Source: Halobacteria archaeon HArc-gm2 (GTDB lineage: Archaea > Halobacteriota > Halobacteria > Halobacteriales > Haloarculaceae). Taken from it: DNA of 64,000 nucleotides. The notes below the pieces were generated by a model. That model worked only from the letters and a program-made list of their open reading frames with translations, made no database searches and was not told where the DNA came from. Where the stretch lies: positions 95,494 through 159,493 of the forward strand of contig JAOPKE010000011.1 in the NCBI GenBank assembly GCA_025517465.1. Direction: 5' to 3'. Shown here one piece after another: positions 8,521-16,982 of the stretch (within the stretch, counting starts at the first letter, position 1; each line of letters opens with the position of its first letter). A program made the position numbers and the translations under genes.

Positions 8521-9369
8521 TCAGTCGTCGACCGCCGTTGCGCCACCGGAGAGTCCCGTGGGGCCGGTGACCGACGCCGGTTCGTCGGCGACGTACGAGA
8601 GCAACAGGTACGCGAACACGTACTTCGCACCGACGTCGAGCGCGCTGTAGGCCCAGGACGTGACGGCGACGCCGAGGACGCCGATGCCTTCGGCCCCGAG
8701 CGCCCAGAAGACCGGATACCCGAACCAGAGGATCACCGTCAGCAGCTTCAGCGTGCTGAATATCTCCGCCGTGCCCGTCTCCGCCGCGTCCTTCGGCCAC
8801 TCGACGAGCAACACGTACAGCACGACCGCGAAGAACGTGCAACTCACCCCGTACCAGCCCCACCGCAGCGCGTAGGAGGACGTGGTCAGCGCGGCCGCCA
8901 GGCCCGTCACGCACATCGCGACGTCGAAGACGACCGCGGTGAATAGCTTCGTGCTATTCGAACCCGCGAGCAAACCGAGCGCCAGCAGGATCATCGGAGT
9001 CGATAGCGTCCAGGTGAGATATCGACCCCACATCGACAGCACTTCCTCGCCTGCCAGCGCGCCGCCTGGCATCTCGACGACGCTCACCGTGAGCCCGCTC
9101 GCCAGGCCGAGATAACTCGACAGGGAGACGACCGGGACGACGATCGTCGCCACGAAGATCAGCTGCGCGCGCGGGTCCTCCACGTCCCGGCCCATGTACA
9201 CGAACAGGAGGATCGAGAGGCCGGCGAGCGCGACGTTCACCCAGAACGAACTCGCCAGCACGGCGTCCTCGTAGATCATGTCGAACACCTCCGCCTGGCT
9301 GACCGCTTCCTGAAGCAGCATTCCCACTTGGATGACCGTCGCGGTCGAGCCGTCTACTGTTGCTGCCAT
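8521..9369 (-). CDS. hop: Halorhodopsin, light-driven chloride pump
   Basis: A 282-residue seven-helix retinal protein. Helix C reads WGRYLTWTLSTPMILLALG. The positions equivalent to bacteriorhodopsin D85, T89 and D96 are T119, S123 and A130, the TSA signature of halorhodopsins that pump chloride inward. R116 matches R82. Helix G reads SWAYSALDVGAKYVF, with K249 as the retinal Schiff-base lysine and D245 in the D212 position. No other opsin or retinal-synthesis gene is next to it. An AT-rich TATAT lies about 45 nt upstream. Confidence 0.97.
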   Translation of the reverse strand: MAATVDGSTATVIQVGMLLQEAVSQAEVFDMIYEDAVLASSFWVNVALAGLSILLFVYMGRDVEDPRAQLIFVATIVVPVVSLSSYLGLASGLTVSVVEMPGGALAGEEVLSMWGRYLTWTLSTPMILLALGLLAGSNSTKLFTAVVFDVAMCVTGLAAALTTSSYALRWGWYGVSCTFFAVVLYVLLVEWPKDAAETGTAEIFSTLKLLTVILWFGYPVFWALGAEGIGVLGVAVTSWAYSALDVGAKYVFAYLLLSYVADEPASVTGPTGLSGGATAVDD

Positions 9370-9442
9370 GACACTTGGACGTACGGAATCGCGACACGTG
9401 AAGGGATCGCCCGATATAGCAGGTGTCGCGGCCGACCGCCAC

Positions 9443-9500
9443 CGCCGCCTCCCCGGTTTGAACAGATGCCAGACGTTCCGGGCGTGCGGCTCGCGGGTCG
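9443..9500 (-). repeat. Decayed copy of the tRNA-Phe 3' end and repeat core
   Basis: GCCGCCTCCCCGGTTTGAAC differs by one base from the tRNA-Phe 3' end (complement strand). It is followed by the first 20 or so bases of the array core (AGACGTTCCGGGCGTGCGG) before similarity is lost. It lies about 1.2 kb from tRNA-Phe, on the far side of the lipoprotein gene at 9638. Confidence 0.65.
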
Positions 9501-9637
9501 CGCTGCTCCCCGCTCGCTACCCGTGGCCTCCCGTCGGTCGCCCACGCACCGATCGCCGTACCGGGGCTCCCTGCTCATTACCTTCGCTCCGGTGTCGCCG
9601 AGAGCTTTCACCTCGTTCCCCGTTCACCGACCGGCGT

Positions 9638-10072
9638 TCACTCGGCGTCCGCTTCGGCGCCCTCCGGCGTCCCCGGGTCCTCAGAGAGACCGTAGAACGC
9701 GCCCATCTCCGTATTTCGAGCGAACACCGCCACCGTCTCGTCGGCGATCGTCAACGTATCACCGCCCTCTTGCGTGGTGAGGAAATCGTCCTCGCTACCG
9801 ATCCCGAACGTCACGTCGACGGTGACGTCCGTACCGACACCGGGGTGTGGCACGACATCGACGTACGAATCCGTCTCGCCGCTCGCCAGCGTTCCGGTTT
9901 TCGTCACAGAATCGACCGTTATCTCGTAGGCTCGTTTCTCGTCCAGGTCGTTCCGCACCCAGATGTTGAGATCGGTCGGTGACGAATTTCCAAGCGCGGA
10001 ACAGCCCGCAACGCTTGCAACCGTCGCGACGCCCGCCGTAGCGAGCATCGCTCGGCGCGAGAGTTCTGTCAT
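9638..10072 (-). CDS. Tat-type lipoprotein, unknown function
   Basis: A 144-residue protein starting MTELSRRAMLATAGVATVASVAGCSA, with twin arginines (SRRAML) and a lipobox (VAGC), so it is probably exported folded and lipid-anchored outside the cell. The remaining 115 residues form a small acidic beta-rich domain (DLNIWVRNDLDEKRAYEITVDS) like those of many haloarchaeal lipoproteins of unknown role. It sits between a decayed and three good copies of the tRNA-Phe 3' end, so it may have arrived with an element that used that tRNA. Confidence 0.85.
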   Translation of the reverse strand: MTELSRRAMLATAGVATVASVAGCSALGNSSPTDLNIWVRNDLDEKRAYEITVDSVTKTGTLASGETDSYVDVVPHPGVGTDVTVDVTFGIGSEDDFLTTQEGGDTLTIADETVAVFARNTEMGAFYGLSEDPGTPEGAEADAE

Positions 10073-10231
10073 GGCACCCCATCGACAAACCGATAGTTAG
10101 TCGTTTTGGTCACCGCCGAACGCGCATCCGCGCTTCGCACCGTTCGAGCCCGTCATTTCCCCGTGTTCTCTGTAGACACACCGACGACGCAGAACGATCC
10201 GTCGTCGCTCCCTCGCTTGTTCGCAGGAAAA

Positions 10232-10685
10232 TGCCGCCTCTCCCATTTGAACAGATGAGAGACGTTCCGGGCCTGCGGCCTCACTTCGTTCGGCCGTTCC
10301 GGGACTGCGACTCACGAGTTCAAATCGGCTCGGATAGATTTCTCCGACGGCGGGCTCCTCGCTGTCGCTCGTCGCGTTGTCGTCGGAGAAATGCCGCCTC
10401 CCCGATTTGAACAGATGCCAGACGTTCCGGGCGTGCGGCCTCACTTCGTTCGGCCGTTCCGGGGCTGCGACTGGCGTGTTCAAATCGGCTCGGTGTGCCA
10501 TTCGCAGAATCCGCCGCGCTCGCTCCGCTCGGCGGTCGGATTCAGAAGAATGCCGCCTCCCCGATTTGAACGCCGTGAGACGTGCTCGTTTCACTGCGCG
10601 CGACTCACGAGCTCAAATCGTGTCGGGAGCATTTTCACTGCTCACAGTCTCGGTCGCTTCGCTCCCTCGCTGGTTCGCAGGAAAA
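10232..10685 (-). repeat. tRNA-Phe 3'-end repeat and hairpin array
   Basis: Immediately downstream (tRNA sense) of tRNA-Phe are three partial copies of its 3' end at 10232-10252, 10392-10412 and 10551-10571. The last two match the tRNA over 21 bases. Each copy pairs with an inverted T-arm segment (for example 10403-10412 with 10478-10487) around a core. The cores at 10260-10312 and 10420-10472 are 53 bp and nearly identical. Between them lie different hairpins with perfect arms: 10340-10348/10382-10390, 10507-10513/10537-10543 and 10629-10636/10681-10688. No protein is encoded. Confidence 0.85.
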
Positions 10686-10759
10686 TGCCGCCTCCCCGAT
10701 TTGAACGGGGGACAGCTCGATCTTCAGTCGAGTGCTCTCCCAGTCTGAGCTAAGGCGGC
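10686..10759 (-). tRNA. tRNA-Phe (GAA)
   Basis: 74 nt that fold as a full cloverleaf: acceptor GCCGCCT/AGGCGGC, D-stem GCTC/GAGC, anticodon stem CTCGA/TCGAG with loop CTGAAGA (anticodon GAA), T-stem CCCCG/CGGGG with loop TTCAAAT, discriminator A. CCA is not encoded, consistent with the cca gene at 25898. No intron. Confidence 0.97.
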
Positions 10760-10823
10760 TCGCATACGGGACGAGGCCGAGGGTATCAAAAAGGATTTCG
10801 AAAGCCGGCAGGCGGGCTCACAC

Positions 10824-11345
10824 CTAGAGGGTTCCCGCGTAGACGACCTCTGCGACCGGCTCACCGGCGATGGTGCCGGTGTCCTCCTCGACGACCGGGA
10901 ACCCGTGGGCCTCGTAGAACGAGCGGCCGACGTCGTTGCCTTCGAGGACGCAGATACGGACAGCGTCGAACTCCCGCTCGCGCAAGCGGCCGAGGACGGT
11001 GTCGAACAATCGGCTCCCGATCCCGTCGCGCCAGTAGTCGGGCGCGACGTAGATGGTGTACAGCTGTGCGACGTCCTCGGCGGCGTCGTCCGAGACCTGT
11101 TCACTCGGGCCGGCGGAGGTGAACCCGACCACGTCTCCGCCCTCGCTCGCGACCAGGTAGATCACCTGTTCGCTCCCGACGGCGTCGGCGACGACGTCGT
11201 CCCGGTACCACTCGTCGACCTGCTCGTCGATGGCCGGGGCGCTGAGCACGTCGCCGTAGGCGGCGTGCCAGGTCGCACGGGCGACGTACTGGATGGCGGT
11301 CACGTCGTCCGCCGACGCCTCGCGGACCGTGACGTTCCGGGGCAT
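10824..11345 (-). CDS. GNAT-family N-acetyltransferase
   Basis: A 173-residue protein with the GNAT fold: N-terminal VTVREASADDVTAIQYV, core strand AQLYTIYVAPDYWRDGIGSRLFDTVLG, which contains the acetyl-CoA pyrophosphate-binding R-D-G-I-G-S loop (Q/RxxGxG/A type), and a C-terminal NDVGRSFYEAHGF. It transfers an acetyl group from acetyl-CoA to an unknown amine. Cytoplasmic, single gene between tRNA-Phe and a small zinc-ribbon gene. Confidence 0.92.
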   Translation of the reverse strand: MPRNVTVREASADDVTAIQYVARATWHAAYGDVLSAPAIDEQVDEWYRDDVVADAVGSEQVIYLVASEGGDVVGFTSAGPSEQVSDDAAEDVAQLYTIYVAPDYWRDGIGSRLFDTVLGRLREREFDAVRICVLEGNDVGRSFYEAHGFPVVEEDTGTIAGEPVAEVVYAGTL

Positions 11346-11402
11346 ACACGCGATTCTCGTGCCAGTGAAAAAGCATTTTCTCCCCCTGCTGTCGGCGGCC
11401 CG

Positions 11403-11522
11403 CTAGGGCAAGAACAGGTCGGCGCTATCGAACTCCGTGCCGCAGTCGTCGCACTCGTAGTCGGTGCCGTTGGCCGTCGAGACGTGCCCCCCGCAGTCGG
11501 GGCACTTCGATCCGTCGATCAT
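11403..11522 (-). CDS. 39-residue zinc-ribbon protein
   Basis: A very short gene: MIDGSKCPDCGGHVST, then YECDDCGTEF and a short tail. Two CxxC knuckles spaced 16 residues apart make a complete zinc ribbon. Codon use is typical for the window, and the convergent spacing leaves it as an independent unit. Such mini zinc-ribbon proteins are abundant in haloarchaea and mostly uncharacterised. Confidence 0.75.
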   Translation of the reverse strand: MIDGSKCPDCGGHVSTANGTDYECDDCGTEFDSADLFLP

Positions 11523-11722
11523 CGTCCGTGGTATCCCGTAACAGCGCATAGGTGTTTCGGGGGTCTGTGGTCACGCAGTCGTCGACCGAACTTGAGCGTT
11601 CGAGTGATTCGACTGGCAACCGAACCACTCTGGCTCAACATCGCTTGCGAGTAAGCCGGACCAACCGAACAGCAGTAGCAACTAGGGGCCGATGATCGAC
11701 CTTTGGTAGTCTATAATCAAAG

Positions 11723-11854
11723 GTGTCGGGCGCGACGTATCTCCCGATGTGGCTTCACTACGCCCTCGCGCTGTGGGGCGTCGGCGCGACGTTCGTGTTG
11801 CTCGTTCTCTACGCGTACGGGGAACAGGAAACCGGGGAGTCTGCCGAGGGCTGA
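11723..11854 (+). CDS. Small single-span membrane protein
   Basis: A possible 43-residue protein from a GTG, or 35 residues from the ATG at 11747. It has one transmembrane helix (LALWGVGATFVLLVLYAY) and a short acidic tail ending ETGESAEG. An AT-rich stretch with CTATAATC lies just upstream. The composition looks like a real membrane micropeptide, but there is no family match I can name and the start is uncertain. Confidence 0.45.
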   Translation: MSGATYLPMWLHYALALWGVGATFVLLVLYAYGEQETGESAEG

Positions 11855-11966
11855 GGACGACCGTTCACGGAGACCCGGACGCGCCGACCGCGCTGCCATT
11901 TTTCGGAAGGCCAGCGCCGGCTATCGGTTGCCGGCCGACGCGTGCGACCGGGACGTGCCCGGGCCG

Positions 11967-13217
11967 TCAGTCGCAGATCAACCGTTCGAGCGCGCTCCGG
12001 CCGGTCGCCTCGCCGTGACATTCGCAGGTGGCGTGACGGCGCTCGCTCCTGATCTCTCCCAGTCCACCGGCCGCGGCGACGGGCAGGACGACGACGTTGG
12101 CTTCCGTCCCGCCCTGGAGGAGGCCGGTCAGTTCGCCCGCTGGTTCGGCTCGCCGCTCGGCAAGCAGTTCGACGACGGGCGATTCGCACGTCTCCTTCCG
12201 TTCGAGCAGCGCGACCAGTTCCTCGCGCTCGAGCCGGCCGATCAACTCCTCGGTCAGCAGGTCACAGACCGGGGACCGCTCGGGCTTGGCCTCGGATTTC
12301 GATTCGGCCGGTGGCTCGGGAGCCTCGCGCGTGACGACGGTGCCGGCCTTGCCGACGGCGACATCCGGCGCGCCGAGGGCGAGCGCCAGCAGGTCGCTGT
12401 TCGTCGGCGGCGCCGACTCCTGCCACCGTGTTCGCCCGTCGACCGGCCGCCTGAACAGTTTGTTGTTCGCGGAGAGGACGACGACGTGGCCGTCGAGCAC
12501 GTCGACCGCGCGGAGGGCGGCGCCGGTCACCTCGTTCGCGGTCCATCCCTGCTCCGCGCCGTCGTTCACGTAGAGCGTTCCGTTCGCGCCGGCGACGTAT
12601 ATCTGCCCGTCGGGGCCGACGGTGACGTCCCGGAGGCTCACCGACGCGGCGTCGACGCCGGTCGTCGTCCATCCCGACTTCGTCGTCTCGTACACCGTGC
12701 CGGCGGTGTCGGTTGCGAAGACAGTCCCCGCCGTGGTGGCTTCGAGCGCCGTTATCTCCGACCCACCGCCGGGCGTCGCGGGTGCGCCGTACGTCGCTTC
12801 TCGGCCCGACAGGGAGAGGGGGAGGACCTTACCAGACGTGTTGGCGACGGAGACGCGTTCGGTGCCGGCACGGCCGGCCACTGCGACCGCGGACCACGAC
12901 GCCGAGATGTCCTTCGAGTACGAGAAGTCGTACTGCTCGCCGTTCGCGACGTCGTACATCCCGATGGCGCCGGACGCGCCCGCGTACCAGACGCGGTCGC
13001 CATCCGCCGTGACGTCGATCGAGGAGAGGGCCCTGTTTTGCTTCCCGGGGCCTTCGGTGACGACTGCCTCCCAGCCGTCGCCGGTGTTCGCGACGACCGT
13101 GCCGCTTCCACCGACGGCGAATGGGCCGCGATTCGTCTGGACGACGGCGCGCAGGTCGACGTCGAACGGTGTCGTGACGCTGTTCCACTCGCGGTCTGTG
13201 GCTGCCTCGTGAGGCAT
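11967..13217 (-). CDS. Cytoplasmic beta-propeller protein, paralog 1, with Cys-containing tail
   Basis: A 416-residue protein with start MPHEAATDREWNSV. A long in-frame extension upstream is the antisense of the neighbouring gene and was rejected. Residues 1-300 hold repeated four-strand blades marked by GGSGTVVANTGDGWEAV, DRVWYAGASGAIGMYDV and GTVYETTKSGWTTTGVD, similar to YCF48/BNR-type propellers. The tail has a predicted helical segment (TEELIGRLEREELVALLERK) and several Cys (VCD, TCE, TCECH, ICD). No signal peptide. It shares blade sequences with the two next genes, so this is a local triplication. Function unknown. Confidence 0.85.
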   Translation of the reverse strand: MPHEAATDREWNSVTTPFDVDLRAVVQTNRGPFAVGGSGTVVANTGDGWEAVVTEGPGKQNRALSSIDVTADGDRVWYAGASGAIGMYDVANGEQYDFSYSKDISASWSAVAVAGRAGTERVSVANTSGKVLPLSLSGREATYGAPATPGGGSEITALEATTAGTVFATDTAGTVYETTKSGWTTTGVDAASVSLRDVTVGPDGQIYVAGANGTLYVNDGAEQGWTANEVTGAALRAVDVLDGHVVVLSANNKLFRRPVDGRTRWQESAPPTNSDLLALALGAPDVAVGKAGTVVTREAPEPPAESKSEAKPERSPVCDLLTEELIGRLEREELVALLERKETCESPVVELLAERRAEPAGELTGLLQGGTEANVVVLPVAAAGGLGEIRSERRHATCECHGEATGRSALERLICD

Positions 13218-13388
13218 CACCTGCCGTTGGCCGTCACCGGAGAAAAGACACCGACACCGTCCAGAAATACCGACTGTCGCGGCGCTCGCTCCAGTGCGGA
13301 TCGGAAATGCACGGTCGCTCCGGCGTGGAATACTCCAGCGAGGCGGACCGATTCCCGTGTTTATCCGGCTCTGACCGGTATCACTGGT

Positions 13389-14330
13389 ATGTCGGAGTCC
13401 AACGAGACGCGCCGCGGCGGCTGGAGCGTCGTCGACGTCCCGGTGACGACTTCGCTCCACGACGTCGCGACAGCGGCGACCGGCCCCGTCGCCGCCGGGA
13501 ACGTGGGAACAGTCGTCGCTCGATCGGCGGACGGTGCGTGGAACGTCCTGGTCGAGAACGGTCCCGGTGCGTCTGGCGAAACGCTGTACGCCGTCGCGTC
13601 GACGGCCGACGGCGAGCGGATCTGGTTCGCGGGCACGAACGGTGCCCTCGGTGCGTACGAGGTCGGTGAGGGTCGCAGGCGCGACCATTCCGAACCCGAC
13701 GGTGTCACCGACTCCCTGTCGAGCCTGGCCGTCGCAGGTCCGCGCGGCTCTGAGAAGCTCCTCCTGGCCGACGACAACGGCGCCGTCTATACCGCGGAGG
13801 CCACCGGGACCTCTTTCGACTGGGGGCGCGAGTTTCGCCCCGCCGGCGACACCGCGCTCACAGACCTGGCGGCCTCGCCTGACGGCGTCGGCTACGCCGT
13901 CGACGGCGAGGCTAACGTGTGGCAGACGACCCCGGACGACGGCTGGGAAGCCATCGGCGTCGACGCCGCCGAGAACAGTCTCTACGCCGTCGTGGCCGGG
14001 GAAAACCGGTTGCTGGCCGGTGGTGGAAACGGGCGGGTGTATCTGTCGAGTGACGGTGGCGGGTCGTGGACGCCGTACTCGCTCGGGAGCTTCACCGTGA
14101 AAACGCTCGACGTGGCGGGCGGGCGAGCGCTCGCTGCGGGATCGAACGGCAGGCTCGTCACCAGGGGCGACGACTGGGAGACGAACGACTGGGACGGTTC
14201 GAAGACCGTCAACGGGGTCCGCCTCGGAGACGTCGACGTCGCGGTCTGCAACGACGGCGTCGTGCTGGAACGGTCGGCCAGCAGCGAGGGAACCCAGCCC
14301 GCGTCGTCCGGAACGACAGACGAGGGCTGA
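13389..14330 (+). CDS. Cytoplasmic beta-propeller protein, paralog 2, minimal form
   Basis: A 313-residue protein from MSESNETRRGGWSVVDVP. The blades match paralogs 1 and 3 position by position: GNVGTVVARSADGAWNVL, DGERIWFAGTNGALGAYEV, GSEKLLLADDNGAVYTAEA, DGVGYAVDGEANVWQTTPDDGW. It is the shortest of the trio, with only a short Ser/Thr tail. Transcribed divergently from paralog 1 (starts about 170 bp apart) and convergently with paralog 3. No export signal. Confidence 0.85.
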   Translation: MSESNETRRGGWSVVDVPVTTSLHDVATAATGPVAAGNVGTVVARSADGAWNVLVENGPGASGETLYAVASTADGERIWFAGTNGALGAYEVGEGRRRDHSEPDGVTDSLSSLAVAGPRGSEKLLLADDNGAVYTAEATGTSFDWGREFRPAGDTALTDLAASPDGVGYAVDGEANVWQTTPDDGWEAIGVDAAENSLYAVVAGENRLLAGGGNGRVYLSSDGGGSWTPYSLGSFTVKTLDVAGGRALAAGSNGRLVTRGDDWETNDWDGSKTVNGVRLGDVDVAVCNDGVVLERSASSEGTQPASSGTTDEG

Positions 14331-14364
14331 TCAGGGGCCCTTCCTCCAGTTAGGCCAGGCCCGG

Positions 14365-15717
14365 TTATTTGCCGGTCGAGCCCTGATCCGTGTCGCTGCT
14401 CACCGATCCGCTGTCACTTGACGTGCTTCCCCCAGACGCCGAACCCCCGTCGGGAGAGGAACTGTCGTCGTCGGACGAACCGTCGTCATCGACGGAGCCA
14501 CCGTCGCCCGCGGAGTCATTGCCGACGGACGACCTGCCGCTACTGGCGGAACTGCCGCTCCTCGACGAATTATCCTCGCCTGACGAACTGCCGCCGGACG
14601 AAGCACTTCCGTCGCTGGACGAAGAACTTCCGTCTTCCGGCGACGAGCTGCCGCCACTGGGCGAACTGGTCTCCTGCGAATCGTCGCCCTCGGACGAGGT
14701 GTCGTCGCCGCCGGACTCACCCGGCTCCTGTTCGTCGTTGTCGAAGTACTCGCCGCGACCGTCGTAGTTGTCGGTGTCCGCGCTCGACCCGGCGTCGCGG
14801 GGTTCGTCGGGCCGTTCCAGGATAGTCCCGCTGTTGCCGACGATGACGTCCGTCTCCCCGAGCGCGACGTCGAAGAGCCTGGAACCGACGGGTGAGGGGA
14901 TCTCCTCCCACCGCTCGCGACCGGCCCGCTCGTATATCGTCCCGCCGTCGCCGATGACGACCATCCGGTCCTGCTCGCCCCGCTCGATGGCAAACGCGCG
15001 GAGCGACTTCTCGGCGACGCCGATAGGCGTCCAGTCGTGGTAGGAGTCGTCGTAGCGGTAGATGCGACCGTCGCCGGCAGCGACGTACACCCGCCCGTTC
15101 TCGCCCGCGAAGATGTCGTAGAACTTTACCTGGGCGTTGACGATGCCGATGTCCTCCCAACCGTCGTCGGCGGTGGTCCGGAAGGCGTTGCCGCTCGTGT
15201 CGACGGCGTAGCCGATGCCGTCAGGCGAGGCGGCGAGTGCGGCGACGTTCGACCCCTTGGAGGCCGGCTTCCGGACCGGCTCCCAGTCCTGGTCGAACCC
15301 GTCGACGCTGAAGGGGAGTATCTCGCCGGAGCCGTTGGCCACCAGGACCTTCTCCGAACCGGCCTGGCCGGCGACGGTGATCCCCTCCCACGTACTCGTC
15401 ATCTCGTCGGGGTTCGAGTAGTCGTACTTTCGACGGCCGACGACGTCGTAACAGCCGAGCGCGCCGCTCGATCCAGCGAACCAGATCCGCTTGCCGTCGT
15501 CGGTAACGTCCAGGCCGCGGAGCTGGTTGTCGCGCGTCCGCGGGCCATCGTCGAATATCACCTCCCAGCCGTCGCCCCGGTCGGCGATCACCGTCCCGCC
15601 GTCACCGATGGCGTACGGCCCTTCCGCGGTGTCGACCACCCCGTAGAGTGCTTTCTCGAACGGGCTGTCCACTTCTCTCCACTCCGGTCTCTCAGCGTCG
15701 GAACCGAGTTCCCACAT
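14365..15717 (-). CDS. Cytoplasmic beta-propeller protein, paralog 3, with long Ser/Gly/Asp tail
   Basis: A 450-residue protein from MWELGSDAERPEWREV. I rejected a 17-residue upstream extension (MWYFLPVFPRR) as untypical. Residues 1-320 are a propeller homologous to paralogs 1 and 2 (GDGGTVIADRGDGWEV, KRIWFAGSSGALGCYDV, SEKVLVANGSGEILPF). Residues about 325-450 are almost entirely Ser, Gly and Asp, a disordered acidic tail that could extend to a partner or surface. No signal peptide and no transmembrane helix. Function unknown. Confidence 0.85.
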   Translation of the reverse strand: MWELGSDAERPEWREVDSPFEKALYGVVDTAEGPYAIGDGGTVIADRGDGWEVIFDDGPRTRDNQLRGLDVTDDGKRIWFAGSSGALGCYDVVGRRKYDYSNPDEMTSTWEGITVAGQAGSEKVLVANGSGEILPFSVDGFDQDWEPVRKPASKGSNVAALAASPDGIGYAVDTSGNAFRTTADDGWEDIGIVNAQVKFYDIFAGENGRVYVAAGDGRIYRYDDSYHDWTPIGVAEKSLRAFAIERGEQDRMVVIGDGGTIYERAGRERWEEIPSPVGSRLFDVALGETDVIVGNSGTILERPDEPRDAGSSADTDNYDGRGEYFDNDEQEPGESGGDDTSSEGDDSQETSSPSGGSSSPEDGSSSSSDGSASSGGSSSGEDNSSRSGSSASSGRSSVGNDSAGDGGSVDDDGSSDDDSSSPDGGSASGGSTSSDSGSVSSDTDQGSTGK

Positions 15718-15830
15718 TGCACCCGTCGTTACCACCCGACGGGGAAAAACCGGCAAGAAATACCACATCTGTACACTGTCTGCGTGTTCAGGCTATCCGT
15801 CCCGTGCGCCCACGCACCAAATTTAGTTCA

Positions 15831-15851
15831 TATAAAAAATAAGTTTATTTA
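15831..15851 (+). promoter_or_regulatory. AT-rich promoter of the SMP-30-like gene
   Basis: Two overlapping TATA candidates, TATAAAAAA and TTTATTTA, lie about 44 and 31 nt before the ATG at 15879 in an otherwise GC-rich region. The second suits a leaderless start at 15879. Confidence 0.55.
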
Positions 15852-15878
15852 ACCTTCAGATGGCTAATGTCGGGCTGT

Positions 15879-16874
15879 ATGACGCGATACACCAGGCGGA
15901 CGGCGCTGAAGGGAATCGGTGCGGGACTCGCGCTCTCGGTCACGGCCGGCACTGCGACGGCGACGTTCGATGGCGACGACGCGGGTTCGAGCGACGTCGA
16001 GACGGTCGTCGATATCCCCGGCGACCCGGTCCCGGAGAACCTCGCCATCGACCGGGACGGAACGCTATACTTCGGTCTCACCCGCGGCGAGGTCCGGAAA
16101 CTCACCCCGGAACAGACCCAGGCGACCGGTCTCGGGCTCGACGACACCGAACAGGTCGCGCGGCTCCCCGGGAGCGCCGTCGGCGTCGAACTCGTCGCCG
16201 GCGACGCGCTCTACGTGGCCTCGCAGGCCGACGCGGGCGACGGCGTCTGGCGGGTGCCGGTCGACGGCGGCAACCCGGAGCTGTTCGCCGCCGTCGGCGG
16301 GTTCCCCAACGACGTCCTCCACGACCCGTTCCACGACCGACTTCTCGTCACCGACTCGTTCGGCGGCGCGGTGTACGAGATCCCGCTGGACGCCGACGAC
16401 CCCGAGACGGCGGCCTCGCTGTGGAGCGACGACGACCGGCTGGCGACCGACAGTTTCGGCGCGAACGGTCTCACCTTCGGGAAGGGAGCTGTCTACGTCG
16501 CCGTGACGCGCGGGACCAACGACGCCGGGGACGACGTGGGCCGCGTCGTTCGCCTCCCACTCACCCGCGGCGGTGACGCCGGCGAGGCGTCCACCTACCT
16601 GGAGAGCGAGGCCATCTACGGTGCCGACGGCGTCACCAGCTTCGGCCCGCACCTGTACGTCGCCGTCAACGCTCGCAACGAGGTCGTTCGCGTGAACCCC
16701 GGGAAGAAACGCACCGTCCTCGCCGACGGGGACGACGGCCTCGTCTTCCCGTCCGACGTCGTCCTCGGCCGGACGCGCAGGCAGCGGGGCGACCTGTTCA
16801 TCTGCAACTTCGCCAACGACACGCCCGAGGAAGGCGCCATCCTCCGGACGCGACTCCAGCCGGGGAACCGTTAG
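15879..16874 (+). CDS. Tat-exported SMP-30/NHL-type beta-propeller protein
   Basis: A 331-residue protein. MTRYTRRTALKGIGAGLALSVTAGTATA is a Tat signal. An ATG four codons earlier (15867) is possible. The mature part has SMP-30/gluconolactonase-like blades: PGDPVPENLAIDRDGTLYFGL, YVASQADAGDGVWRV, PNDVLHDPFHDRLLVTDSFGGAVYEI, and FPSDVVLGR near the end. The family often binds a divalent metal and may hydrolyse lactones, but the activity here is not provable. Encoded alone, divergent from the propeller paralog at 14365. Confidence 0.85.
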   Translation: MTRYTRRTALKGIGAGLALSVTAGTATATFDGDDAGSSDVETVVDIPGDPVPENLAIDRDGTLYFGLTRGEVRKLTPEQTQATGLGLDDTEQVARLPGSAVGVELVAGDALYVASQADAGDGVWRVPVDGGNPELFAAVGGFPNDVLHDPFHDRLLVTDSFGGAVYEIPLDADDPETAASLWSDDDRLATDSFGANGLTFGKGAVYVAVTRGTNDAGDDVGRVVRLPLTRGGDAGEASTYLESEAIYGADGVTSFGPHLYVAVNARNEVVRVNPGKKRTVLADGDDGLVFPSDVVLGRTRRQRGDLFICNFANDTPEEGAILRTRLQPGNR

Positions 16875-16982
16875 CCGGCAACAGATCCATCTGCGAAGCG
16901 GACGGGCGACACCGACGAAGCAATATTTTCCATCGATAGCGATCACCGAAAAATTATTGCCGGCGTTCGATACATCTGGGGT

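Noticed and set aside
10097..10594. Minus-strand open frame of 165 codons through the tRNA-Phe array
   Set aside because: Its residues are the translation of repeated tRNA 3' ends and hairpins, with no domain and with repeats in the wrong phase. It is a by-product of GC-rich repeats.
10232..10685. Possible CRISPR array (regular repeats near tRNA-Phe)
   Set aside because: Repeat units are tRNA-derived and differ in spacing; there are no 30-40-bp unique spacers and no cas genes in the window.
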